In this document: positions 1 through 6,275 of the stretch, piece after piece
How the letters are laid out: every line of letters begins with the position of its first letter
Numbering within the stretch: position 1 is the stretch's first letter
Assembly (NCBI GenBank): GCA_035547675.1
Contig: DASZUI010000011.1
Span: 1 to 6,369 of the forward strand
Length of the DNA stretch: 6,369 bases
Direction of reading: 5' to 3'
Source: DASZTU01 sp035547675
Lineage (GTDB): Bacteria > Pseudomonadota > Alphaproteobacteria > Rhizobiales > Devosiaceae
Made by a program: the position numbers and the translations under genes
The notes under the pieces: generated by a model
Database searches by the model: none
The model's input: only the letters and a program-made list of their open reading frames with translations
Told to the model about the DNA's origin: nothing

Positions 1-492
1 CGCTCGGCGCCACAGGTCGAAGGCGCGGTGGCACGGACGCTGGAGATGCTGGATGCGCGGCTCAGGGCGGACCTCGCGGCCTATGGCGAGGGCCCGGACC
101 GCTTCGGGCTGATCCATGCCGATATGCGGCTCGCCAATTTATTGGTCGATGGCGACCGGGTGACGCTGATCGATTTCGACGACTGCGGCTTCGGCTGGTT
201 CATGTATGACTTCGCGGCGGCGATTTCCTTCCATGAGGCCGATCCACAGGCGCCGGAGCTGCGGCGGCGCTGGCTCGATGGTTACCGGCAGGTGAGAACG
301 CTGTCGGATGCTGATCTGGGCATCATCGATGCCATGGTCCTGCTCAGGCGCATGGCGCTGCTCGCCTGGATCGGGTCGCATGGGGAGACGGCGCTTGCGC
401 AGGCGCATGCGGCGGATTTTGCGCGGGTGACCGCGGAACTGGCGGGGCGGTATTTCAGCCATTCGGCTGGACCGATCGTTGTGGGCAGGTAG
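1..492 (+). CDS. APH/RdoA-like phosphotransferase (small-molecule kinase), C-terminal part; 5' end outside window
   Basis: The reading frame is open from base 1 and ends at TAG 490-492, so only the C-terminal part (about 163 codons) is present. A GTG at 28 is in frame but is internal to the fold, so it is not taken as the start. The kinase catalytic loop HADMRLAN is at nt 115-138: its Asp would be the catalytic base and its Asn a metal ligand. It is followed by DFDD (nt 172-183), equivalent to the metal-binding DFG region, and by a GFGWFMYDFA helix. This loop-to-helix pattern is typical of the aminoglycoside phosphotransferase superfamily, and DFDDCGFG most resembles the RdoA/SrkA and homoserine-kinase-II-like branches. 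The substrate cannot be told from this half; a soluble cytoplasmic ATP-dependent kinase is the family expectation. Its last residues (SHSAGPIVVGR) come from a repeat described separately. It converges on the polysaccharide genes, so there is no sign of shared function with them. Confidence 0.85.
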   Translation, partial: RSAPQVEGAVARTLEMLDARLRADLAAYGEGPDRFGLIHADMRLANLLVDGDRVTLIDFDDCGFGWFMYDFAAAISFHEADPQAPELRRRWLDGYRQVRTLSDADLGIIDAMVLLRRMALLAWIGSHGETALAQAHAADFARVTAELAGRYFSHSAGPIVVGR

Positions 493-507
493 GGTGCCGC
501 CTCGTCT

Positions 508-528
508 CCCTCCCCCTTGAGGGGAGGG
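508..528. repeat. Small GC-rich hairpin, left copy
   Basis: CCCTCCCC (508-515) and GGGGAGGG (521-528) are perfect complements around the loop cttga. It sits 16 bp past the stop of the kinase gene and is an exact inverted copy of 596-616. It may stall or stabilise the 3' end of the kinase transcript; there is no poly-T tail, so a classical intrinsic terminator is not supported. Confidence 0.7.
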
Positions 529-595
529 ATCAAGGGTGGGGGTGCCTTGCAGCATGCACCGGCGTGCGTTGTTTACCCCCACCCGGCTGCCGCCA

Positions 596-616
596 CCCTC
601 CCCTCAAGGGGGAGGG
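596..616. repeat. Small GC-rich hairpin, right copy
   Basis: CCCTCCCC (596-603) and GGGGAGGG (609-616) pair around the loop tcaag. It is the inverted copy of 508-528 and lies 56 bp beyond the stop of the O-antigen-ligase-like gene on the minus strand. The two copies can pair with each other (21 bp) instead of folding separately. Confidence 0.7.
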
Positions 617-672
617 GCGCTTATGGCACCTACATCACCACATCGAAAGGCAGGTCCAGCCGAATGGCTGGG

Positions 673-1956
673 TCATACCACCGCCGTCTTCTTGTCCTCG
701 CCCGGCATTAGCCGCTCGAAGCCGCTGGAGACGCCCCAGATGAGGCCGACGAGCAGATAGAGATGGCGCCAGTGGTCGATGTCGATGATGGCGGCCTCAA
801 TGATGAGCGGGACATAGGTGGCGAGCAGCGGGAGCATCAGGCGGCGATTGGGGCCGGCGCGCCAGAGGCCGGCGACGGCCTTGCCCAGCGTCAGCGCGAG
901 GATGGCAAAGAAGGCCAGCCCGCCGCCCCAGCCATAGACATGGATGACGTTGACATAGGTGTCGTGCGGCTCCTCGGTGATGCGGAGATTGTGGAACTCG
1001 GCGGGGCCGATGCCGAGCGGGTTGGATAGCGCCAAATCCCAGGCATAGCCCTGCCGGCCGAAGCGGCCGTTTTCGCCGCTGTCATAGCTTTCGGCGACCG
1101 TGGCACGCTCGGAGAACAGGGCGCCGACCGAGGGGATGCTGAGCAGGCCCGCCAGCGCCAGCACGACCATCGCGCTGCCCATCAGCGCCAGCACGAGCAT
1201 GCGGACTTTTTCCCGGGCGTTGGCCTCCAGAAAATAAACGGCGAGGAAGAGCATGGCCGCGCCGCCGGCCAGACTGCCCCAGGCGGCGCGCGAGAAGCTG
1301 ACGAAGACGCCGACCATCAGCACCATGAAGATCGCGCCGTTGAGGAGAAAGCTCAGCCGGCCGCGCAGGAGCAGCAGCCGCTGCAGCGCGTAAAACGCCG
1401 GCAGGATGAGGAAGGGCGCAAAGACGTTGGGGTCCTGGAAAAAGCCCTTGGCGCGGCTGTAGCGGGTGAGGACGTCGTACATGCCGGGGACCATGTGCAG
1501 ATAGCCCAGCGTGCCGGCGATGGCGGAGATCACGGCCATTGCCGTATAGGCCTGCATGATCCGGCGCATGCGTTCCTGCGGGCGCTCGGCGACATAATTG
1601 GCGAGAAAGAAGCCGGTGAGCATCAGGAAGATGGTCACGCCCTGATAGACCAGCGTGCTCGTCGCGGGCGTGTAGGTCGCCTGGAACGCGGCGATGGCGG
1701 CAAAGGGGGAGAAGGCGACGATGAGCAGGAGCAGCCCGACCGTCGAGCGATAGACCTTCATGCCGGCAAACAGCGCCAGCGGCAGCACCAGGGCGAAGAC
1801 GAATTCGTAGGGCGACGGCTCGACGATGATCATGCCGCCCATGAAGATCCAGAACCAGACCAGGCGATCGAGCAGGATTTTCAGCGCGCCGGCGACAAAT
1901 ACCCGGCCGCGCGGGGGGCGCGGTTCGGCGAAGCCGGCGGTGGCGGCCAGCGCCAT
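673..1956 (-). CDS. O-antigen ligase/Wzy-type polysaccharide polymerase, multi-pass membrane protein
   Basis: 427 residues, very hydrophobic, about ten to twelve predicted membrane segments (for example 71-93, 104-121, 137-155, 176-198, 203-220, 252-272, 338-360, 373-391). Features of the Wzy_C/O-antigen ligase family: FFQDPNVFAPFL near 172-183, SFSRAAW near 220-226, then a large periplasmic loop (about 275-337) with GENGRFGRQGYAW (294-306), NPLGIGP (312-318) and PHDTYVNV (330-337), and a late DHWRHLYLL (393-401). Family members use Arg and His residues of this loop to transfer or polymerise undecaprenyl-linked glycans at the periplasmic face. Next to a priming transferase and a flippase, a Wzy/ExoQ-like polymerase role is more likely than WaaL ligase, but sequence alone does not separate the two. 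ATG at 1956-1954 overlaps the upstream stop by one base (TGATG), pointing to translational coupling. Stop is TGA at 675-673, 2 bp before the repeat at 670. Confidence 0.9.
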   Translation of the reverse strand: MALAATAGFAEPRPPRGRVFVAGALKILLDRLVWFWIFMGGMIIVEPSPYEFVFALVLPLALFAGMKVYRSTVGLLLLIVAFSPFAAIAAFQATYTPATSTLVYQGVTIFLMLTGFFLANYVAERPQERMRRIMQAYTAMAVISAIAGTLGYLHMVPGMYDVLTRYSRAKGFFQDPNVFAPFLILPAFYALQRLLLLRGRLSFLLNGAIFMVLMVGVFVSFSRAAWGSLAGGAAMLFLAVYFLEANAREKVRMLVLALMGSAMVVLALAGLLSIPSVGALFSERATVAESYDSGENGRFGRQGYAWDLALSNPLGIGPAEFHNLRITEEPHDTYVNVIHVYGWGGGLAFFAILALTLGKAVAGLWRAGPNRRLMLPLLATYVPLIIEAAIIDIDHWRHLYLLVGLIWGVSSGFERLMPGEDKKTAVV

Positions 1957-3470
1957 CAGTAGGCGTTCTCGCCGCGCAGCACCAGCGAGACCGGGGTCAT
2001 GACGAGAATGTAGAGGTCGAGCAGGAGGCTCCAGTGCTCGATGTAATAGAGGTCGTGGTTGACGCGCTGCATGATCTTGTCGAGCGTGTCGGTTTCGCCG
2101 CGCCAGCCATTGATTTGCGCCCAGCCGGTGATGCCCGGCTTGACCCGGTGGCGGGCGAAATAGCCTTCCACCGCCTCGTAATAGAGGACGTTGGCCGCCT
2201 TGGCCTGGAGCGCGTGGGGGCGCGGGCCGACGATGGAGAGCTGGCCCCTGAGCACGTTGAAGAGCTGCGGCAGCTCGTCGATCGAGGTCTTGCGGATGAA
2301 GCGGCCGACGCGGGTGACGCGCGGATCGTCCTTGGTCACCAGCTTGGCCGCGCCCGCATCGGCGCGATCCACATACATGGAGCGGAACTTGTAGACCTCG
2401 ATCAGCTCGTTATTGAAGCCATGCCGCTTCTGGCGGAACAGCACCGGGCCCTTGCTGTCGAGCTTTATCGCGATGGCGGTCGCGATCATTACCGGCGACA
2501 GCAGGATGAGCGCGATGGCGGCGACGAGGTGATCGAAGAGCCATTTGAAAACGAGGTTCCAGTCCGAAATCGGCCGGTCGGCGACATCGAAGACCGGCAC
2601 CTCGCCGAGATAGGAATAGGCGCGGGAGGCGAAGCGCAGCTTGCTCATATGGGCGGAGAGCCGGATGTCGACCGGCAGTACCCAGAGCTGCTTGAGCATT
2701 TCGAGCACGCGCGTTTCGGCTGAAAGCGGCATGGAGACGATGACCAGGTCGACGCGGGTGTGGCGCGCGAACTCGACCAGTCCCGCCACCTTGCCGAGCT
2801 TGGGCGTGCCGGCGACCATTTCGGGCGAGCGATCGTCGATGCGATCGTCGAAGAGACCGATCAGCTCGACATCGCTGTCGGCGCTCCGGTGGATGGCGGC
2901 GATCAGCTCCTCGGCGTCCTTGCCGCCGCCGACGATGACGGTGCGGCGCTTGAGGCGGCCCTCGGCCGTCCATTGCCGCACCAGTGCGCGCAGGGACAGG
3001 CGGAAAAGCACCAGCACCAGCGCGCCCGAGGCATACCAGCCGACGAGCCAGACCCGGCTCACCATATCGGACGCCTTGAACATGAAGACGAGAAGCGAGA
3101 GCAGGATCGTCACCGCCGACCAGGCGGCGAGCACGCGGCCGTTCTGCTGCAGGGCCGAGCGGTACATGGCGATGCGGTGGGTGCGCGCCGCATTGAACAG
3201 CACATTGGCGACCAGCGTCGCCCCGAGAATGACGGCGAAATAAAAGGCGAACTGCCCGTTATGGACATAGGCCCCGTAGATGGCCAGGCCCAGCGTCGCC
3301 AGCAGCAGCGCTTCGACCGCCTGCGCGACGCCGGTGATGACGGCGCCAGGCAGGTTGCGCTCGACGGGGCGGGTCAGCAGGTCGGTGGCGGCCTCGGTCA
3401 GGCCTGCGCCGGCGGCGACCGCGCGGGCGGCATGGTCGAGGATGGCTTCCTTGGGATCGATGCGAAACAT
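1956..3470 (-). CDS. Undecaprenyl-phosphate sugar-1-phosphate transferase (WcaJ/WbaP/ExoY type priming enzyme)
   Basis: 504 residues, full length for the large bacterial polyisoprenyl-phosphate hexose-1-phosphate transferases. Order: four N-terminal membrane segments (about 44-68, 73-92, 113-131, 137-158); a nucleotide-binding-like CoA_binding_3 domain starting RRTVIVGGGKDAEELI (175-190); a membrane helix with a Ser-Pro break (LLSPVMIA, 323-330) as in the re-entrant helix of this family; then the catalytic domain with LFRQKRHG (344-351), KFRSM (361-365), SIDELPQLFNVLRG (396-409, Asp-Glu pair at 398-399), GPRPH (415-419) and KPGITGWAQI (444-453). It is expected to transfer glucose-1-P or galactose-1-P from the UDP-sugar to undecaprenyl phosphate at the cytoplasmic face, the first committed step of repeat-unit synthesis. 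Sugar choice cannot be read from sequence. ATG at 3470 has only a poorly placed GAGAG before it; the next in-frame Met (102) would remove membrane segments, so 3470 is kept. Confidence 0.95.
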   Translation of the reverse strand: MFRIDPKEAILDHAARAVAAGAGLTEAATDLLTRPVERNLPGAVITGVAQAVEALLLATLGLAIYGAYVHNGQFAFYFAVILGATLVANVLFNAARTHRIAMYRSALQQNGRVLAAWSAVTILLSLLVFMFKASDMVSRVWLVGWYASGALVLVLFRLSLRALVRQWTAEGRLKRRTVIVGGGKDAEELIAAIHRSADSDVELIGLFDDRIDDRSPEMVAGTPKLGKVAGLVEFARHTRVDLVIVSMPLSAETRVLEMLKQLWVLPVDIRLSAHMSKLRFASRAYSYLGEVPVFDVADRPISDWNLVFKWLFDHLVAAIALILLSPVMIATAIAIKLDSKGPVLFRQKRHGFNNELIEVYKFRSMYVDRADAGAAKLVTKDDPRVTRVGRFIRKTSIDELPQLFNVLRGQLSIVGPRPHALQAKAANVLYYEAVEGYFARHRVKPGITGWAQINGWRGETDTLDKIMQRVNHDLYYIEHWSLLLDLYILVMTPVSLVLRGENAY

Positions 3471-3553
3471 CTCTCAGGCCGGATGCTCGGTTGGATTTCG
3501 CCGGGAAATTATCGCTTCGGCCGTGAAGAGGGGGTGAAAAGCGAGCGTTAAGA
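3471..3553 (-). promoter_or_regulatory. 83-bp gap before the priming transferase; weak promoter candidate
   Basis: Minus strand carries GATAAT (3513-3508) with TTCACC (3538-3533) 19 bp upstream, a loose and slightly over-spaced match to a housekeeping promoter. No clear terminator hairpin follows the glycosyltransferase stop. The gap may simply be an untranslated spacer inside one operon. Confidence 0.2.
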
Positions 3554-4672
3554 TTAACTTGCCAGCGCCTGGCGGTAGAGCGCCTCGATCTGGTCGGCCA
3601 TGTACACGACCGAAAAGCGTGTGCGGATGAATTCGAGGCGCCGGCGCGCCTCGGCCTCGGCGGCCTCCGGCGCGTCGAGGGCGGCCTGCATGGCGTCGGC
3701 GAGCGCGGGCACATTGGCCGGCGGCACGAGGCTCGGCGCGGTAGGGCCGAAGATTTCCGCCGTGCCGCCGACATTGGTGGCGATCACCGGCCGGCCGGCG
3801 GCCGTCGCTTCCATCACCACGTAGGGCAGGGACTCGGCCAGCGAGGGCACGACGGCGATGCGGCCGCGGACGAACATCTCGCGCGCCGGGCGGACGCCGG
3901 CAAACTCGACTCGGGCGGCGAGGCCGAGCGTGGCGGCCAGTTCTCTGAAGGCTTCGAAATCCGGGCCGGCGCCCGCCATGACCAGCGTGGCCGGGCGGCC
4001 ATCGGCCATTACCCCGGTGAGCGCCTGCAACAGGTAGCGTATGCCCTTGAGCTCGCGGAATTCGCCGAGGAAAACGAAATCCCTGGCGTCTGCGGCGGGC
4101 GTTACGGGTTCGAACTCGGCCTCGAGCAGGCCATTGTGGATCACCGGCGCCGGGCAGGGCGGCGGCGCGATGCCTTCGGAGAAGGCCCGGCGCGCGAATT
4201 CGCTTTCGAAGATCACCGCGTCCGTCCGGGCGAGAAGGCGGCGCTCCAGGCCACGGAACAACCGTCCCGACATCGAACCCGGCGGGTAGTGGAGCACGCC
4301 GCCATGGGGGGTGTAGAGCGCGACGGGCGTGCCGTTGCGGCGGGCGAGGCGGGCCGACAGGCCGCCCTTGGCGCCATGACCATGGATCACATCGATGCCG
4401 AGCCGGCGCGCCAGCCTGCGGATGGCGAGCGGCGTGGTGAGGTCGCCGGGGCCGATGAGGCGCGGCATGGGCAGGCGGTGGATGCCAAGTGCCGCATGTG
4501 GCGCGAGCATTGCGAACTTTTCATCGGTGCGCGCATCGCCGGCGCGGTCGGCCACGATGCCGACCTGATGTCCGCGGGACGCCAGCTCGACCGTGAGGTC
4601 GCCGACATGGCGGAAAAGTCCCCCCACGGGCGCGCGCAGCACCTGAAGGACCCGTAACGAAGATGTAGCCAA
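3554..4672 (-). CDS. GT4-family (GT-B fold) glycosyltransferase of polysaccharide synthesis
   Basis: 372 residues from the chosen TTG at 4672-4670. N-terminal GT-B half: LRVLQVLRAPVGGLFRHVGD (6-25, glycine loop at 17-18), HGHGAKGG (97-104), TPHGG (121-125). C-terminal donor half: FLGEFRELKG (201-210) and the EX7E signature E280...E288 within PSLAESLPYVVMEA (276-289), followed by GRPVIATNVGG (293-303). These identify a retaining GT4 enzyme using a nucleotide-sugar donor, cytoplasmic or membrane-associated. Its position ahead of the priming transferase suggests it adds a later sugar to the undecaprenyl-linked unit. The frame stays open to a TTG at 4756 (28 more residues, Arg/Trp-rich, not GT-like) that lies inside a palindrome. 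I prefer 4672 because GGGGGCGGA lies just upstream and the GT fold starts five residues later; no ATG is available near the fold start. Stop is TAA at 3556-3554. Confidence 0.9.
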   Translation of the reverse strand: MATSSLRVLQVLRAPVGGLFRHVGDLTVELASRGHQVGIVADRAGDARTDEKFAMLAPHAALGIHRLPMPRLIGPGDLTTPLAIRRLARRLGIDVIHGHGAKGGLSARLARRNGTPVALYTPHGGVLHYPPGSMSGRLFRGLERRLLARTDAVIFESEFARRAFSEGIAPPPCPAPVIHNGLLEAEFEPVTPAADARDFVFLGEFRELKGIRYLLQALTGVMADGRPATLVMAGAGPDFEAFRELAATLGLAARVEFAGVRPAREMFVRGRIAVVPSLAESLPYVVMEATAAGRPVIATNVGGTAEIFGPTAPSLVPPANVPALADAMQAALDAPEAAEAEARRRLEFIRTRFSVVYMADQIEALYRQALAS

Positions 4673-4748
4673 TTCGTCCGCCCCCAGGCAGCGCCAGTCA
4701 TTCCGCGTCCTTGTGGACAAGCAAGCATGCCAGAGCCGGGTTAACGAT

Positions 4749-4771
4749 CCTGCCAAGCCGGCTTGGACAGG
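4749..4771. promoter_or_regulatory. Perfect 14-bp palindrome with extended arms, candidate operator
   Basis: CCAAGCCGGCTTGG (4753-4766) is a perfect palindrome. The flanks cctg (4749-4752) and cagg (4768-4771) are also complementary, with one unpaired base (4767). It lies centrally between the divergent units, where one dimeric regulator could control both. The regulator is unknown. It could also be a chance GC-rich palindrome. Confidence 0.4.
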
Positions 4772-4828
4772 CCGGGCGTTACAGGCTTAAGGGAACGGTG
4801 ACGCTCGGGTGGTATGCAATTCGTTAGC

Positions 4829-4833
4829 AGGGG
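4829..4833 (+). promoter_or_regulatory. Ribosome binding site of the flippase gene
   Basis: AGGGG with 6 nt before ATG 4840 supports this start over the GTG at 4809 and the ATG at 4813, which lie in other frames. Confidence 0.6.
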
Positions 4834-4839
4834 CCTGGA

Positions 4840-6216
4840 ATGGCGTTCAACGCGGTGGACACGGAGCTCAGGGGGCCGGCCTTTGGCCGCTCGGAGGCAT
4901 TGTTTCGCCTGGCGCTCGCCGCCTTCGGGCTGATGGGCGCGCGGCTCGCGGGTGCCGTCTTCAGCTTCCTCAGCCAACTAATCCTGGCGCGCAGCTTCGC
5001 GGCGGCCGATGTCGGCGTCGTCTTCCTCGCCATGAGCGTGACGACCTTCGTCAGCCTGCTGATGACCTGTGGCTACCATACGTTGGCGCTCACCTATCTC
5101 GCGCGTTATCGCGCCTTCGGCCGCTCGCGGCTGGTGGATGCGTTTCTCGCAGTCAGCCGGCGCGACATGGTAATCGCGGCGCTGCTGATGCTGCTTGCCA
5201 GCGTCATCGCCTATTTCTTCCTGCCGCTGTCGGACCATATGGCCAAGGCGCTGCTGTTCGGGTGCCTTGCGGCGGTGCCGCTGGCGGCGCTCCGGCTCAA
5301 CAACAGCTCGGCCAATGCGCAACGGCGCTTCACGCTGTCCTACGCCCCGGATTTCGTGGCGCGGCCGCTGCTGCTGCTGATCTTCGTGGCCGGCATGGTG
5401 CTCGCCGGGGTGGGGCGCGACGTCGACTATGTGCTGATGGCGCTGGTTGCGATCTCGTTCGGGGTGGCGATCGGGCAGGCGGCGATCCTCGGCAAGGACA
5501 ATGTCTGGCCGTGGACCGCACCGGCGGTGTCGCGCAACCTGACCCGCTTCCTGCGCCACCGGGCGGTCGCGATGCTGCTGGTGACGGTGGTTGCCGGCGC
5601 CTCGGCCGATTTGGTGGTGATGCTGGGCGGCCTGTTCCTGCCGTCTTCGGAAGTGGCGGTGCTCGGCGTCGCGGTGAGGCTTGCGGCGCTCATTGGCTTC
5701 TTCAGCTCGGCGTCGCAACCTTTCGTGCTGCGCGACCTGGCCTCGGCGCGGGCGAGCGGCGCCGACACCGACCGGCTGCTGCTGCGCATGAATCTGGCGG
5801 GGCTGTCGATCATGGGGCTGGCAATCCTCGCCTGCGTGCTGTTCGGGCCGGCGATCCTCAGGCTTTACGGCGTCGAATATGGCGCCGGCTACTGGCCGCT
5901 GCTGCTGTTCATGGTCGGACAGGCGTTCCGCACCTCGGGCGGCATGAACGGCGAATTGCTGGCGCTGGGCGGCCATCAGGTGAAGAGCGCTTCGCTCTGC
6001 TTCTGCGCCGTGCTGGTGCTGGTGACGATGGCGACGCTGCTCACGCCGCATTGGGGCATCATGGGGCTGGCGACGGCCTCGGTCATTGCCGAGGCCTTCT
6101 GGGCGGCCGGGCTGGCGCTGCTCACGCAAAGGCTTGAAGGCCGGCGCGGCGATATTGTTGGGCTGCTGATGCGGCGCTGGGCCAGCCATTCGCCTGGACC
6201 GGCCTTTCGCCGCTAG
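4840..6216 (+). CDS. Wzx-type lipid-linked oligosaccharide flippase (polysaccharide biosynthesis protein, MOP superfamily)
   Basis: 458 residues with about twelve hydrophobic segments (for example 22-49, 58-85, 110-129, 136-152, 172-190, 196-217, 241-264, 270-292, 317-340, 351-370, 384-402, 406-430), the length and layout of Wzx/PST flippases. The opening helix GARLAGAVFSFLSQLILARSF (33-53) followed by AADVGVVFLA, and the central NAQRRFTLSYAPDFVARPLL (159-178), fit this family. It would flip the undecaprenyl-linked repeat unit across the inner membrane for polymerisation by the product of the gene at 673-1956. It is transcribed away from the other three genes and shares their start region. 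Its tail, WASHSPGPAFRR, is encoded by a copy of the repeat found at the ends of two other genes in the window and is polar, lying past the last membrane segment; it is probably dispensable. Stop is TAG at 6214-6216. Confidence 0.92.
   Translation: MAFNAVDTELRGPAFGRSEALFRLALAAFGLMGARLAGAVFSFLSQLILARSFAAADVGVVFLAMSVTTFVSLLMTCGYHTLALTYLARYRAFGRSRLVDAFLAVSRRDMVIAALLMLLASVIAYFFLPLSDHMAKALLFGCLAAVPLAALRLNNSSANAQRRFTLSYAPDFVARPLLLLIFVAGMVLAGVGRDVDYVLMALVAISFGVAIGQAAILGKDNVWPWTAPAVSRNLTRFLRHRAVAMLLVTVVAGASADLVVMLGGLFLPSSEVAVLGVAVRLAALIGFFSSASQPFVLRDLASARASGADTDRLLLRMNLAGLSIMGLAILACVLFGPAILRLYGVEYGAGYWPLLLFMVGQAFRTSGGMNGELLALGGHQVKSASLCFCAVLVLVTMATLLTPHWGIMGLATASVIAEAFWAAGLALLTQRLEGRRGDIVGLLMRRWASHSPGPAFRR
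6183..6209 (+). repeat. Third copy of the gene-end repeat (outer 27 bp), inside the flippase 3' end
   Basis: CAGCCATTCGCCTGGACC (6183-6200) differs by one base from 456-473 and from the reverse complement of 653-670. The match to the latter continues through CCTTTCG, giving 25 of 27 positions over 6183-6209 versus 670-644. Similarity stops at about 6210, shortly before the insertion sequence. Confidence 0.8.
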
Positions 6217-6275
6217 CCACCAGACGCTCTAGGGCCAATCGACATTCAGGATTCACGCGGCGCTTGAGCGCTGAT

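Larger units (their letters stand above)
456..670. repeat. 215-bp long imperfect palindrome between convergent genes (two head-to-head repeat units)
   Basis: Paired segments seen by eye, outside to inside: 456-473 with 653-670 (18 bp, perfect); 493-498 with 625-630 (6 bp); 508-528 with 596-616 (21 bp, perfect); 534-543 with 575-584 (10 bp, perfect); and an apex hairpin 552-557 with 562-567 around an accg loop (one G-T pair). The coordinate sums of the pairs stay between 1118 and 1126, so the whole element could fold into one stem with small bulges. The 21-bp arms are also each self-complementary (CCCTCCCC/GGGGAGGG at 508-528 and 596-616, 5-nt loops), so alternative small hairpins are possible. 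The element covers the last 12 codons of the kinase gene and begins 2 bp past the stop of the O-antigen-ligase-like gene. By position it could act as a two-way transcription terminator, but no T-run follows either hairpin. It most resembles BIME-like palindromic intergenic repeats; the family name is unknown to me. Confidence 0.85.
4673..4839. promoter_or_regulatory. Divergent intergenic region between glycosyltransferase (-) and flippase (+)
   Basis: This 167-bp region must hold the start signals of both divergent units. It contains an interrupted palindrome CTTGTGGACAAG (4710-4721; 5-bp arms, 2-bp centre) and the perfect palindrome at 4753-4766. A weak plus-strand pair TTGGAC (4763-4768) and TTAAGG (4787-4792), 18-bp spacing, is the best promoter-like match I see and is not convincing. 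If the glycosyltransferase really starts at 4756, the region shrinks to 83 bp. Confidence 0.45.

Noticed and set aside
508..616. Classical intrinsic terminators at the two GC-rich hairpins
   Set aside because: Neither hairpin is followed by a T-run on either strand; kept as repeats with only a possible termination role.
517..760. Short plus-strand frames across the palindrome (517-711 and 536-760)
   Set aside because: They run through the inverted repeat and into the end of the minus-strand gene; no protein features.
2034..2723. Plus-strand frames opposite the priming transferase (also 2641-3243 and 2760-3551)
   Set aside because: Shadows of the minus-strand gene, whose family motifs are unmistakable.
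4711..4719. DnaA-box-like TTGTCCACA on the minus strand
   Set aside because: One mismatch to the usual consensus and a single copy; no AT-rich region or box cluster, so no origin is supported.
4792..4816. GGAAC at 4792-4796 as the -35 of an EcfG-type stress promoter for the flippase
   Set aside because: No CGTT at the required 16-17 bp spacing; the nearest CGTT is 25 bp away.
4809..6137. 442-codon plus-strand frame overlapping the flippase in another frame
   Set aside because: Gly/Arg/Ala-rich, no family features, whereas the 4840-6216 frame has a clear flippase layout.
4978..6189. 403-codon open frame on the minus strand opposite the flippase
   Set aside because: Composition is dominated by Arg, Gln, His, Gly and Ala with no recognisable fold; it mirrors a Leu/Ala-rich membrane gene in GC-rich DNA.
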